The translations under genes were made by a program, and so were the position numbers. The notes below the pieces were generated by a model, which did no database searches, was not told the DNA's origin, and saw only the letters and a list, made by a program, of their open reading frames with translations. Shown one piece after another: positions 52,026 through 61,189 of a DNA stretch of 64,000 nucleotides. Position 1 is the stretch's first letter; every line of letters begins with the position of its first letter. The DNA lies in assembly GCF_030499515.1 (NCBI RefSeq), contig NZ_JASTWJ010000001.1, positions 5,250,001 to 5,314,000 on the forward strand, written 5' to 3'. Source of the stretch: Streptomyces sp. DT2A-34 (GTDB lineage: Bacteria; Actinomycetota; Actinomycetes; Streptomycetales; Streptomycetaceae).

Positions 52026-54263
52026 ATGTCCATTTCCAGTACTGATCACGTCGTGGTGCCCGAGGACGCGGAGAACGCGTCCGTCGAGGAGACTCCCGAG
52101 GTGACCTTCGCGGACCTCGGTCTCCCCGAGGGCGTCGTCCGCAAGCTCGCCCAGAACGGCGTGACCACCCCCTTCCCGATCCAGGCCGCGACCATCCCGG
52201 ACGCCCTGGCCGGCAAGGACATCCTCGGCCGTGGCCGCACCGGCTCCGGCAAGACCCTCTCCTTCGGTCTGCCGACCCTGGCCACGCTGGCCGGCGGCCG
52301 CACCGAGAAGCACAAGCCGCGCGCGGTCATCCTCACCCCGACCCGTGAGCTGGCCATGCAGGTCGCCGACGCGCTTCAGCCCTACGGCGACGTCCTGGGC
52401 CTGAAGATGAAGGTCGTCTGCGGCGGTACGTCCATGGGCAACCAGATCTACGCCCTGGAGCGCGGTGTCGACGTCCTCGTCGCCACCCCGGGCCGCCTGC
52501 GCGACATCATCAACCGCGGCGCGTGCTCCCTGGAGAACGTGCAGATCGCCGTCCTCGACGAGGCCGACCAGATGTCGGACCTGGGCTTCCTGCCCGAGGT
52601 CACCGAGCTGCTCGACCAGATCCCGGCGGGCGGTCAGCGCATGCTGTTCTCGGCCACGATGGAGAACGAGATCTCCACGCTGGTCAAGCGCTACCTGACC
52701 AACCCGGTCACGCACGAGGTCGACAGCGCCCAGGGCAACGTCACGACCATGTCGCACCACATCCTCATCGTGAAGCCCAAGGACAAGGCGCCGGTCACCG
52801 CCGCGATCGCCTCCCGCAAGGGCCGCACGATCATCTTCGTCCGCACCCAGCTGGGCGCCGACCGTATCGCCGAGCAGCTGTGCGACTCCGGTGTGAAGGC
52901 CGACGCGCTGCACGGCGGTATGACGCAGGGCGCGCGTACCCGCGTGCTGGAGGACTTCAAGAAGGGCTACGTCAACGCGCTCGTCGCGACTGACGTCGCC
53001 GCCCGCGGCATCCACGTCGACGGCATCGACCTGGTCCTGAACGTGGACCCGGCCGGCGACCACAAGGACTACCTGCACCGGGCCGGCCGTACGGCGCGTG
53101 CGGGGCGTACGGGCACGGTCGTGTCCCTCTCCCTGCCGCACCAGCGCCGGCAGATCTTCCGGCTGATGGAGGACGCGGGCGTCGACGCCTCGCGCCACAT
53201 CATCCAGGGCGGCAACGCCTTCGACCCGGAGGTCGCCGAGATCACCGGCGCCCGTTCGATGACCGAGGTGCAGGCCGAGTCCGCGGGCAACGCCGCGCAG
53301 CAGGCCGAGCATGAGGTGGCTCACCTCACCAAGCAGCTGGAGCGGGCGCAGCGGCGCGCCGCGGAGCTGCGTGAGGAGGCCGACCGGCTCGTCGCCCGGG
53401 CCGCGCGCGAGCGGGGCGAGGACCCCGAGGCAGCGGTCGTTGAGTCGCAGGCCGCGCAGGCTTCGGCGACGGTCGAGACCGTCGAGGTGGCCGTGCCCGA
53501 GCAGCAGCCGGTGGCGCAGGACGCCGACAGGTCGGAGGCTCCGGCGTACGAGCGTCGTGAGCGTCGTGACAACGACCGTGGTGGCTTCCGTCGGGACGAC
53601 CGCCGCGATGACCGTCGGGACGACCGGGGTGGGCGTTCCTTCGAGCGTCGGGACAACGACCGCGGTGGGTTCAACCGTGACCGTGGCGAGCGTGGTTTCG
53701 AGCGTCGCGACAACGACCGTGGCGGCTTCCGTCGCGACGACCGTCGGGACGACCGCCGCGATGACCGTCGGGACGACCGGGGTGGGCGTTCCTTCGAGCG
53801 TCGGGACAACGACCGCGGTGGGTTCAACCGTGACCGTGGCGAGCGTGGTTTCGAGCGCCGTGACAACGACCGTGGCGGCTTCCGTCGCGACGACCGTCGG
53901 GACGACCGCGGTGGCCGTTCCTTCGAGCGTCGGGACGACCGTGGTGGCCGTCCCTTCGAGCGCCGCGACGACCGGGGTGGGTTCCGTCGGGACGACCGGC
54001 CGGCCGGTCGTTCCTTCGAGCGCCGGGACGAGCGCGGTGGGCACCGCGGCAGCGACCGCCCCTTCAACCGTGACCGCCGCGACGACCGTCCGGGCTTCCG
54101 CTCCGGCGGCCACGACCGGCCCGGCCACGACCGGCCCGGCCACGACCGGCCCGGCCACGACCGGCCCGGCCACGACCGGCCGTACGGCCGCCGTGACGAC
54201 CACCGCGGTGGCGGCTCCTTCCAGCGCCGCGAGGACAAGCCGCGCTGGAAGCGCAACGGCTGA
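52026..54263 (+). CDS. DEAD-box RNA helicase with Arg/Asp/Gly repetitive tail
   Basis: 745 residues from ATG 52026. Full helicase core: Q motif TPFPIQAATIPDAL, motif I GRTGSGKTL, Ia TPTRELA, II VLDEADQM, III FSATM, V ATDVAARGIH, VI HRAGRTARAGRTG (ends near 400). A coiled stretch follows (AEHEVAHLTKQLERAQRRAA). Residues 515-745 are low complexity: DRRDD, GGRSFERRDN and RGERGFERR repeats, then five GHDRP units. Such tails bind RNA and often drive condensates. Cold-shock or ribosome-assembly role likely (RhlE/CsdA-like). A strong terminator follows. Confidence 0.93.
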   Translation: MSISSTDHVVVPEDAENASVEETPEVTFADLGLPEGVVRKLAQNGVTTPFPIQAATIPDALAGKDILGRGRTGSGKTLSFGLPTLATLAGGRTEKHKPRAVILTPTRELAMQVADALQPYGDVLGLKMKVVCGGTSMGNQIYALERGVDVLVATPGRLRDIINRGACSLENVQIAVLDEADQMSDLGFLPEVTELLDQIPAGGQRMLFSATMENEISTLVKRYLTNPVTHEVDSAQGNVTTMSHHILIVKPKDKAPVTAAIASRKGRTIIFVRTQLGADRIAEQLCDSGVKADALHGGMTQGARTRVLEDFKKGYVNALVATDVAARGIHVDGIDLVLNVDPAGDHKDYLHRAGRTARAGRTGTVVSLSLPHQRRQIFRLMEDAGVDASRHIIQGGNAFDPEVAEITGARSMTEVQAESAGNAAQQAEHEVAHLTKQLERAQRRAAELREEADRLVARAARERGEDPEAAVVESQAAQASATVETVEVAVPEQQPVAQDADRSEAPAYERRERRDNDRGGFRRDDRRDDRRDDRGGRSFERRDNDRGGFNRDRGERGFERRDNDRGGFRRDDRRDDRRDDRRDDRGGRSFERRDNDRGGFNRDRGERGFERRDNDRGGFRRDDRRDDRGGRSFERRDDRGGRPFERRDDRGGFRRDDRPAGRSFERRDERGGHRGSDRPFNRDRRDDRPGFRSGGHDRPGHDRPGHDRPGHDRPGHDRPYGRRDDHRGGGSFQRREDKPRWKRNG
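53570..54185. repeat. Tandem coding repeats in helicase tail
   Basis: Two long near-identical copies of about 180 bp (53590-53770 and 53770-53900 region) plus five 15-bp units GGCCACGACCGGCCC (54108-54182). Unit lengths are multiples of three. Confidence 0.8.
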
Positions 54264-54279
54264 CGCCGAGTGAGCTGCG

Positions 54280-54314
54280 AGGGCCCGTACGACTTTGTCG
54301 TACGGGCCCTTTTC
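54280..54314 (+). terminator. Terminator of the helicase gene
   Basis: AGGGCCCGTACGAC and perfect complement (14 bp), TTT loop, TTTT tail. Confidence 0.92.
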
Positions 54315-54321
54315 AGTCGCC

Positions 54322-54337
54322 TGTGACGCATGTCACG
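54322..54337. promoter_or_regulatory. Crp-type palindrome before the permease
   Basis: TGTGA-CGCATG-TCACG, nine of ten matches to the classical Crp site, ending 26 bp before ATG 54364; that position fits repression or leader control better than activation. Confidence 0.45.
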
Positions 54338-54363
54338 CCGCTCGGGCGGGAATCGCTGGGGGC

Positions 54364-55899
54364 ATGACAGATGACGCGATAGCGAGTGGGCTGTCGGACG
54401 AGGAACGGCTTGCCCAGCTCGGTTACACCCAGGTCCTCGCCCGCCGTATGTCGGCGTTCTCCAACTACGCCGTCTCCTTCACGATCATCTCCGTCCTGTC
54501 GGGCTGCCTGACCCTCTACCTCTTCGGCATGAACACGGGCGGCCCCGCCGTGATCATGTGGGGCTGGGTGGCCGTGGGTCTGATGACCCTCTTCGTCGGC
54601 CTGTCGATGGCCGAGATCTGCTCGGCGTACCCGACGTCGGCGGGCCTGTACTTCTGGGCGCACCGGCTCGCGCCGCCGCGTACGGCCGCCGTCTGGGCGT
54701 GGTTCACGGGCTGGTTCAACGTGCTGGGCCAGGTGGCGGTGACGGCCGGCATCGACTTCGGGGCCGCGTCCTTCCTGGGTGCGTATCTGAACCTGCAGTT
54801 CGGCTTCGAGGTGAGGCCGGGCCGGACGATCCTGCTCTTCGCGGGGATCCTGGTGCTGCACGGCCTGCTGAACACCTTCGGTGTGCGCGTCGTCGCCCTG
54901 CTCAACAGCATCAGCGTGTGGTGGCACGTGCTGGGTGTCGCGGTGATCGTCGGCGCGCTGGCCTTCGTACCGGACAGGCACCAGTCCGCTTCCTTCGTGT
55001 TCGGCGAGTTCGTGAACAACACGGGCTGGGGAAGCGGGGTGTACGTGGTGCTGCTGGGGCTGCTGATGGCCCAGTACACCTTCACCGGGTACGACGCCTC
55101 GGCCCATATGACGGAGGAGACCCACGACGCGTCGACGGCGGGCCCGAAGGGCATCGTGCGGTCGATCTGGACGTCATGGATCGCGGGATTCGTCCTCCTC
55201 CTGGGCTTCACCTTCGCCATCCAGTCGTACGAGGGTGCGCTGGCGTCCCCGACGGGCGCGCCGCCCGCGCAGATCCTGCTCGACGCGCTCGGGGCGACGG
55301 CGGGCAAGCTGCTCCTGCTGGTCGTCATCGGGGCGCAGCTGTTCTGCGGGATGGCGTCCGTGACGGCCAACAGCCGCATGATCTACGCCTTTTCGCGCGA
55401 CGGGGCGCTGCCCTTCTCCCACATCTGGCACACGGTCAGCCCGCGCACCCGCACGCCGGTCGCGGCGGTGTGGCTGGCGGCGGGCGGGGCGCTGCTCCTC
55501 GGGCTGCCGTATCTGATCAACGTGACGGCGTACGCCGCGGTGACCTCGATCGCGGTGATCGGCCTGTACATCGCGTACGTCATCCCGACGCTGCTGCGGC
55601 TGCGCAAGGGGGAGGCCTTCGAGCGGGGGCCGTGGCATCTGGGCCGCTGGTCGAGGGCCGTGGGTGTGGTGGCGGTGGCGTGGGTCGGCGTGATCACGGT
55701 GCTGTTCATGCTGCCGCAGGTGTCCCCGGTGACCTGGGAGACCTTCAACTACGCCCCCATCGCCGTGCTCGTCGTCCTCGGCTTCGCCATGACCTGGTGG
55801 CTGGCCTCGGCCCGGCACTGGTTCCTCAACCCCGACCACGAGCGGACGATCGCCCGCGAGGCGGCTCGGGCGGGGGCGCCCGAAGTGGTGGATCCGTAG
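54364..55899 (+). CDS. APC-family amino acid permease
   Basis: 511 residues from ATG 54364 with GGGGG upstream. About 12 membrane helices; SFTIISVLSGCLTLYLFGMN and AEICSAYPTSAGLYFWAHRL are typical of amino acid/choline or GABA permeases (ACT family). YTFTGYDASAHMTEETHDAS is the conserved cytoplasmic loop region. Substrate not predictable; amino acids or polyamines likely. A Crp-type site lies in its leader. Confidence 0.9.
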   Translation: MTDDAIASGLSDEERLAQLGYTQVLARRMSAFSNYAVSFTIISVLSGCLTLYLFGMNTGGPAVIMWGWVAVGLMTLFVGLSMAEICSAYPTSAGLYFWAHRLAPPRTAAVWAWFTGWFNVLGQVAVTAGIDFGAASFLGAYLNLQFGFEVRPGRTILLFAGILVLHGLLNTFGVRVVALLNSISVWWHVLGVAVIVGALAFVPDRHQSASFVFGEFVNNTGWGSGVYVVLLGLLMAQYTFTGYDASAHMTEETHDASTAGPKGIVRSIWTSWIAGFVLLLGFTFAIQSYEGALASPTGAPPAQILLDALGATAGKLLLLVVIGAQLFCGMASVTANSRMIYAFSRDGALPFSHIWHTVSPRTRTPVAAVWLAAGGALLLGLPYLINVTAYAAVTSIAVIGLYIAYVIPTLLRLRKGEAFERGPWHLGRWSRAVGVVAVAWVGVITVLFMLPQVSPVTWETFNYAPIAVLVVLGFAMTWWLASARHWFLNPDHERTIAREAARAGAPEVVDP

Positions 55900-55972
55900 G
55901 GCTGCGGCTCGGCGGACCCGTGGCGCGGAGGCGCGCGAAGGCTCATTCCGACGCCGTCCGCACCGGCGACGC

Positions 55973-56007
55973 GGCCGTGTCCCCGATACCCGATCGGCGA
56001 CACGGCC
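55973..56007 (+). terminator. Hairpin after the permease
   Basis: GGCCGTGTCCCCGAT and complement (one mismatch) with a short loop; no T-run. Confidence 0.55.
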
Positions 56008-56041
56008 ACGGGCGGCTATGCTCAGGGTGGCAACATCGCCT

Positions 56042-56114
56042 GGGCCCTTAGCTCAATTGGCAGAGCAGTGGACTTTTAATCCATTGGTTGTGGGTTCGAG
56101 TCCCACAGGGCCTA
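56042..56114 (+). tRNA. tRNA-Lys(TTT)
   Basis: GGGCCCT pairs with AGGGCCT; anticodon loop CTTTTAA; GGTTCGAGT T-loop; CCA not encoded. TATGCT about 20 nt upstream may be its -10. Confidence 0.95.
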
Positions 56115-56119
56115 CAAGA

Positions 56120-56154
56120 GAGCCCCAGTTCAGACGACTTCTGGACTGGGGCTC
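56120..56154 (+). terminator. Terminator of tRNA-Lys
   Basis: GAGCCCCAGTTCAG and near-complement CTGGACTGGGGCTC. Confidence 0.8.
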
Positions 56155-56257
56155 GCGGCGTTTTCGGGTTGCTTTCGGCACGGGTACCAGGCACAGACGG
56201 ACTCGGCGCCGGGCTGGTGGGCCCGGCGCCGAGGCTTGGTGCGGTGAACTGGGACAG

Positions 56258-56497
56258 CTAGTGGTGACAACTCGAGCCGGTGTGGTTGATTTGCCCGCCC
56301 GCGCTGCCTTCACCATTGAGTGCGTTGCCCAGCAGACCGTTGAGCACGCCGACCTGGCCGAGGATGTCGATGTTCTGGTCGTGCGACTTGCATCCTCCGT
56401 GGTCGTGCCCGCCGTATGCGTTGGCAGTGCCGGTGGCTATGAAGCTGAAGCTCCCCAGGATGGCGGCCGCGACAGCGGCCTTCTGAAGCTTGCGCAT
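56258..56497 (-). CDS. Small secreted protein, paralogue of the gene at 11002-11283
   Basis: 79 residues from the ATG at 56497, GGAGGAG upstream. Signal peptide MRKLQKAAVAAAILGSFSFI then ATGTANA. Mature part of about 50 residues: GGHDHGGCKSHDQNIDILGQ, VGVLNGLLGNALNGEG, ending NHTGSSCHH. The core is nearly identical to the other small secreted protein, but the ends are His-rich (HDH, CHH) and may bind metal. Surface or wall protein of unknown function. Divergent from the MBL-fold gene. Confidence 0.8.
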   Translation of the reverse strand: MRKLQKAAVAAAILGSFSFIATGTANAYGGHDHGGCKSHDQNIDILGQVGVLNGLLGNALNGEGSAGGQINHTGSSCHH

Positions 56498-56693
56498 TGC
56501 TCCTCCTTGGGTCGGGTAGAGCGCACCATCGATAGATCCACTTTGCGCTCATTTCGGAGGCTAATCCGATATCTCCCGCCGCGCTCATCGGGACTGCCAT
56601 ATGGGGGTCCTGAGGGTCAATCGGCTGTGACGGAGCCTCAATGTCCGCAACCCCGGGCGTACTTCGACTTCTCATGTTTTGGCTTGCGCCTTT

Positions 56694-56746
56694 CCGTGAG
56701 AGGCGGTTAGCTGTGTCTCACGGATATGTTCACTCCTAACCGTGAG
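56694..56746. promoter_or_regulatory. Interlocking inverted repeats before the MBL-fold gene
   Basis: CCGTGAG (56694-56700), GGTTAG (56705-56710), CTCACGG (56717-56723), CTAACC (56736-56741), CCGTGAG (56740-56746). Two different palindromic pairs interleave just upstream of ATG 56755. Confidence 0.6.
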
Positions 56747-56754
56747 GTTTGACG

Positions 56755-57558
56755 ATGGCTGCCCCTCGCACCACCCCTCGCACCACGGCCCGCAACACCA
56801 GCGAGCGAGTCCCCGTCCGCGTCTTCGGCGGCCCGACCGCCCTCATCGAGTACGGCGGCCTGCGCCTCCTCACCGATCCCACCTTCGACGCCCCCGGCGA
56901 CTACCCGCTGGGAGACGGCCGTGCCCTGACCAAGACCGCCGCCGCCTCCGTATCGCCCGCCGAGCTCGGGCGGATCGACGTGGTTCTGCTCTCGCACGAC
57001 GAGCACCCCGACAACCTCGACGTCTCCGGCCGCGCGCTGCTCGCCGAGGTGCCGTTGACCTTGACCACGCCGAGCGGCGCGGGCCGGCTGGGCGGTACCG
57101 CTCGGGGGCTGGGGGACTGGGAGTCCGTGACGGTGGACCGGCCCGGCGGGGGTGCGATCACCGTGACCGGGGTGCCGGCGCTGCACGGCCCGGGGGAGCG
57201 CGAGGAGCTCGAAGCGGTCGTCGGGCAGGTCGTCGGCTTCGTGCTGACCGGGGACGGTCTGCCCACGGTGTACATCAGCGGCGACAACGCCCAGCTCGGG
57301 CCGGTCAAGGAGATCGCCGAGCGGTTCGGGCCGGTGGACACGGCCGTCCTCTTCGCCGGGGCCGCCCGCGTGGCGGTACTCGATCGCCAGTTGCTCACCC
57401 TCGACAGCGTCCGGGCCGTGGAGGCCGCCCGGATCCTCGGGGCGCGCCGGATCGTCCCCGTCCACTTCGACAGTTGGGCCCACTTCACCGAGGGGCGCGA
57501 CGAGCTGGTGGCCGCGTTCACCGAGGCGGGGCTGATCGACCGGGTCCAGCTGGGCTGA
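56755..57558 (+). CDS. MBL-fold metallohydrolase (UlaG-like)
   Basis: 267 residues from ATG 56755 (an alternative TTG at 56749 adds two). PVRVFGGPTALIEYGGLRLL and LLTDPTFD start the fold; the metal motif is LLSHDEHPDNLD, a H-x-x-H-x-D variant of the usual HxHxDH. Later ligands lie in VPALHGPG (His), YISGDNAQL (Asp) and IVPVHFDSW (His). Related proteins hydrolyse phosphodiesters or lactones. Under its own elaborate operator. Confidence 0.85.
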   Translation: MAAPRTTPRTTARNTSERVPVRVFGGPTALIEYGGLRLLTDPTFDAPGDYPLGDGRALTKTAAASVSPAELGRIDVVLLSHDEHPDNLDVSGRALLAEVPLTLTTPSGAGRLGGTARGLGDWESVTVDRPGGGAITVTGVPALHGPGEREELEAVVGQVVGFVLTGDGLPTVYISGDNAQLGPVKEIAERFGPVDTAVLFAGAARVAVLDRQLLTLDSVRAVEAARILGARRIVPVHFDSWAHFTEGRDELVAAFTEAGLIDRVQLG

Positions 57559-57813
57559 CCGGCGCCCAGGGGGCCGGCTCGCCGCCTCACCGCCTCGTCG
57601 TCTCACAGGAATGTCACAGCCTGGTCCGATAAGTCCTACGTGACGCATGGCGAGTTTGTGCCAGTCAGCGATCTCAGCTCTCTGAACTACCAACAGAAAT
57701 CGGTCCCTTGAGGGAAGCTGGGCGATCATCCGGGATCACATTCCGGACCGCGGCGGTCGAAGGTGCTCGATACGGCCGCCGACGTCTACGTTCCTTCAGC
57801 ACCAGGGATCACC

Positions 57814-60800
57814 ATGCCCACCACCCCCCACCAGGCCCCGATACCGGGGGCGAAACGCGCCGCCCGTATCGCCGTGGCCGCAGGCCTCGTCGCCGCGCTC
57901 TCCGCGGCCGGGCCCATACCCCTCGCCCTCGCCGCGGACGGCACCACCGCCACCGCGGCCGACCCCGGCGTCAAGTCCGCGCACGACAAGCTCGGTTCGG
58001 ACGACGCCGACCTCCTCGCGGAGGCGAAGGCACAGCGCGACAAGACCGTCACGATGATGATCGCCACGGCACCCGGACAGACCGAGAAGCTCGCCGAGGA
58101 GCTGGACGCGGTCAAGGGCGGCTCCGTGGGCCGTACGTACGACAAGCTCGGCTACGTACGGGCCACGGTGCCGACCGCCAAGGCGGAGTCGGCCATTGCG
58201 GCCGCCGCCAAGCTCTCCTCCGTGCAGGCCATCGACCTGCGGGACGAAATACCCCTGGAGGAGCCGAGCCTCGACAGCGGCGGCAAGTCGAGCGCCTCCG
58301 CGGCCACTTACCCCGGCCCGGACAAGAACACCCCCGCGAAGAACCCGTACAACCCGTCCTTCGAGACGGGCGCCGTCGACTTCGTGAAGAAGAACCCGAA
58401 GGCGGACGGGCGTGGCGTGACCATCGGTGTCCTCGACACCGGCGTCGACCTCGCGAGCCCGGCGCTGCAGAAGACGACCACCGGTGAGCGCAAGATCGTC
58501 GACTGGGTGACCGCCACCGACCCGATCGTCGACGGCGACGGCACCTGGCGGGCGATGACCACCTCCGTCTCCGGGCCCTCCTTCACGTACGGCGGGAAGA
58601 CCTGGAAGGCCCCTGCGGGCTCGTACGGGATCAGCACCTTCCGTGAGGCCGTCACCAACCAGGGCAAGGTCACGGAGGGCGACGCCGACGGCGACGTCAA
58701 CCGCGACGGCGACACCACCGACGACTGGGGCGTGCTGTACGACGCCGCCGCCGGCACGGTCACCGTCGACGTCGACGACAACGGCGACTTCACCGACGAC
58801 ACCCCGATGAAGCCGTACAAGGACGGCCACCAGGTCGGCCACTTCGGCACCGACGACCCGGCCACGGACATCCCCGAGAGCCAGGACTTCGTCGTGGAGG
58901 TCCGCAAGGACGTCCCGATGGATCCGCTGGGCGGCGACTGGGTCGGCAAGAAGGCCGACTTCGTCAACATCGGCCTCACCGCCGGTTCGCACAGCAGCCA
59001 CGTGGCCGGCATCACCGCCGCCAACGGCATGTTCGGCGGCAAGATGAACGGCGCCGCCCCCGGCGCGAAGATCGTCTCGTCGCGCGCCTGCCTCTTCGGG
59101 CCCAGCTGCTCCACCGTCGCGATCACCGAGGGCATGATCGACCTCGTCGTCAACCGCGGCGTCGACGTCGTCAACATGTCCATCGGCGGCTTGCCGCCCC
59201 TGAACGACGGCAACAACGCCGACGCCGAGCTGTACAACCGCCTGATCGACACCTACGGCGTCCAGCTCGTCCTCTCCGGCGGCAACTCCGGCCCCGGCGC
59301 CAACACCATCGCCGACCCGGGTCTGGCCGACAAGGTCATCTCGGTCGGCGCCGGTGTCTCCAAGGAGACCTTCGCCGCCAACTACGGCACCGGCGTCGAG
59401 AACAAGTACCAGCTGTTCAACTTCTCCTCGCGCGGCCCGCGTGAGGACGGCGGCTTCACGCCGACGGTCGTCGCCCCCGGCTCCGCGGTCAGCACGATCC
59501 CGGCCTGGATGCCCGGCTCGCCGGTCGCCGAGGCGGGCTGGAAGCTGCCGGCCGGCTACGCCATGTACAACGGCACGTCGATGGCGTCCCCCCAGACGGC
59601 GGGCGCGAGCGCGCTGCTGCTGAGCGCCGCCAAGCAGCAGGGCATCAAGCTGACGCCCCAGAAGCTGCGCACCGCGCTCACCTCGACCGCCCACCACATC
59701 GAGGGACTTCAGGCGTACGAGGAGGGTGCCGGCCTCATCGACGTCGTCGACGCCTGGAAGGCGATCAAGGCGGGCGCCACCGCGCACGACTACGCCGTGA
59801 AAGCCCCGGTCGACACCGCGCTCGACCAGGCGCTGAAGACGCCGGGCTTCGGCACGGGCGTCTACGACCGCGAGGGCGGCCTCAAGGCCGGGCAGAAGAA
59901 GACGTACGACGTCACGATCACCCGTACGTCCGGTCCCGCCGGCTCGCTCCCGCACACCCTGCGCCTGGCGAACAACCAGGCCCGCACCTTCTCGATCGTC
60001 GGCCCGAGGGTCGTCGACCTGCCGCTGAACAAGGCGGTGACCGTCAAGGTCCAGGCCGCCCCGAAGCACGCGGGCATCAAGAGCGTGATCCTGGAGGCCG
60101 ACGACCCGAGGACCGTGGGCGTCGACAAGCAGATCCTGAACACCGTCGTGGTCTCCACGCCGGTCCAGCACACCTTCACCGCGTCCGGGTCGGTGCAGCG
60201 CAACAACGTCAAGTCGTACTTCGTCACCGTCCCCGAGGGCACGAAGTCGCTCCAGGTCACGCTGGGCGGCCTGGCGGAGGGCAGCCGGACGCTGTTCAGC
60301 GCCATCAGCCCGTACGGCACCCCGGTCGCCGACAACGACCCCAACACGCCGGACATCGCCTCCTACGAGGACCCGCTGCCCGGCGTCTGGGAGATCGAGG
60401 TCGACTCGCGCCGTACGTCGGCCCTGCTGGACAACCCGTACAAGCTGAACGCCACCGTGTACGGCGCGTCCTTCGACCCGGCGGCCGTGACCGTGCCGGA
60501 GGCCAAGGTCGGTACTCCGGTCGCCGCCTCCTGGACGGTGACCAACAAGCTGGAGGCCGTGGAGGGCACCCTCAGGGGCGGCACGCTCGGCTCGTCGAAG
60601 ACCGCGCGGCCGACCATCGCCGACGGTGAGACGCAGACCAGCACCATCGAGGTGCCCGAGGGCACCACGTCGCTGGACGTCGCCATCGGCAAGGTCTCCG
60701 ACCTGGCCTCCGACCTCGACCTGAACGTGTACGACGCCGAGGGCAAGCTCGTCGGCCAGTCCGCGGACGGCGACTCCGAGGAGGCCGTCTCCATCGCCAA

Positions 60801-61092
60801 CCCGGCCGCCGGCAAGTACACCGTCGAGGTCGTCGGCTTCAAGGTGCCGTCCGGCTCCACCGCGTACGACTACCGGGACGCGTTCTTCTCCTCCGCGCTC
60901 GGCTCGATCACGGCCGACGACTCGACGCCGGTGAAGCTCGGCACGGGCGACTCGGCGAAGGTGGCGGCGAACGTCACGGTCGCGCGGGCCGTGCCCGAGG
61001 GCCGGCAGCTCTTCGGTGAGGTACGGCTGGTGAACACGCGCGGGACGACCGCGGGTGTCGGCGGGGTGACGATCGAGAAGGTCACGCCGTAG
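57814..61092 (+). CDS. Secreted subtilisin-type (S8) serine protease
   Basis: 1092 residues from ATG 57814 (CAGGGA upstream); an in-frame GTG at 57763 would precede the signal peptide. Signal peptide with ARIAVAAGLVAALSAAGPIP, cut near ALA. An I9-like propeptide follows (about 60-165). The triad is complete: Asp about 208 in IGVLDTGVD, His about 396 in SHSSHVAGI, Ser about 589 in NGTSMASPQ, with oxyanion Asn in SGGNSGPG. The 190-residue Asp-His gap holds an inserted domain with DADGDVNRDGD (calcium-like). C-terminal part: two beta-sandwich domains. Exported, for nutrient scavenging or development. Confidence 0.92.
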   Translation: MPTTPHQAPIPGAKRAARIAVAAGLVAALSAAGPIPLALAADGTTATAADPGVKSAHDKLGSDDADLLAEAKAQRDKTVTMMIATAPGQTEKLAEELDAVKGGSVGRTYDKLGYVRATVPTAKAESAIAAAAKLSSVQAIDLRDEIPLEEPSLDSGGKSSASAATYPGPDKNTPAKNPYNPSFETGAVDFVKKNPKADGRGVTIGVLDTGVDLASPALQKTTTGERKIVDWVTATDPIVDGDGTWRAMTTSVSGPSFTYGGKTWKAPAGSYGISTFREAVTNQGKVTEGDADGDVNRDGDTTDDWGVLYDAAAGTVTVDVDDNGDFTDDTPMKPYKDGHQVGHFGTDDPATDIPESQDFVVEVRKDVPMDPLGGDWVGKKADFVNIGLTAGSHSSHVAGITAANGMFGGKMNGAAPGAKIVSSRACLFGPSCSTVAITEGMIDLVVNRGVDVVNMSIGGLPPLNDGNNADAELYNRLIDTYGVQLVLSGGNSGPGANTIADPGLADKVISVGAGVSKETFAANYGTGVENKYQLFNFSSRGPREDGGFTPTVVAPGSAVSTIPAWMPGSPVAEAGWKLPAGYAMYNGTSMASPQTAGASALLLSAAKQQGIKLTPQKLRTALTSTAHHIEGLQAYEEGAGLIDVVDAWKAIKAGATAHDYAVKAPVDTALDQALKTPGFGTGVYDREGGLKAGQKKTYDVTITRTSGPAGSLPHTLRLANNQARTFSIVGPRVVDLPLNKAVTVKVQAAPKHAGIKSVILEADDPRTVGVDKQILNTVVVSTPVQHTFTASGSVQRNNVKSYFVTVPEGTKSLQVTLGGLAEGSRTLFSAISPYGTPVADNDPNTPDIASYEDPLPGVWEIEVDSRRTSALLDNPYKLNATVYGASFDPAAVTVPEAKVGTPVAASWTVTNKLEAVEGTLRGGTLGSSKTARPTIADGETQTSTIEVPEGTTSLDVAIGKVSDLASDLDLNVYDAEGKLVGQSADGDSEEAVSIANPAAGKYTVEVVGFKVPSGSTAYDYRDAFFSSALGSITADDSTPVKLGTGDSAKVAANVTVARAVPEGRQLFGEVRLVNTRGTTAGVGGVTIEKVTP

Positions 61093-61140
61093 TCGTCGTA
61101 AGGCTGCCGTCGTCGTAAGGCTGTGGTCGACGTACGACTG

Positions 61141-61180
61141 AGGGGCGGGTGTCCGGCATCGGACGCCCGCCCCTTCGTCT
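61141..61180. terminator. Bidirectional terminator protease / ribA
   Basis: AGGGGCGGGTGTCCG and near-complement, 4-nt loop, T-containing tail; between convergent genes. Confidence 0.8.
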
Positions 61181-61189
61181 TGCCCCCGT

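Noticed and set aside
50457..54203. 1248-codon minus-strand open frame over the helicase, lipoprotein and phosphoesterase genes
   Set aside because: It is antisense to repeat-rich, strongly biased real genes, gives a low-complexity Val/Thr/Pro protein, and crosses several gene boundaries.
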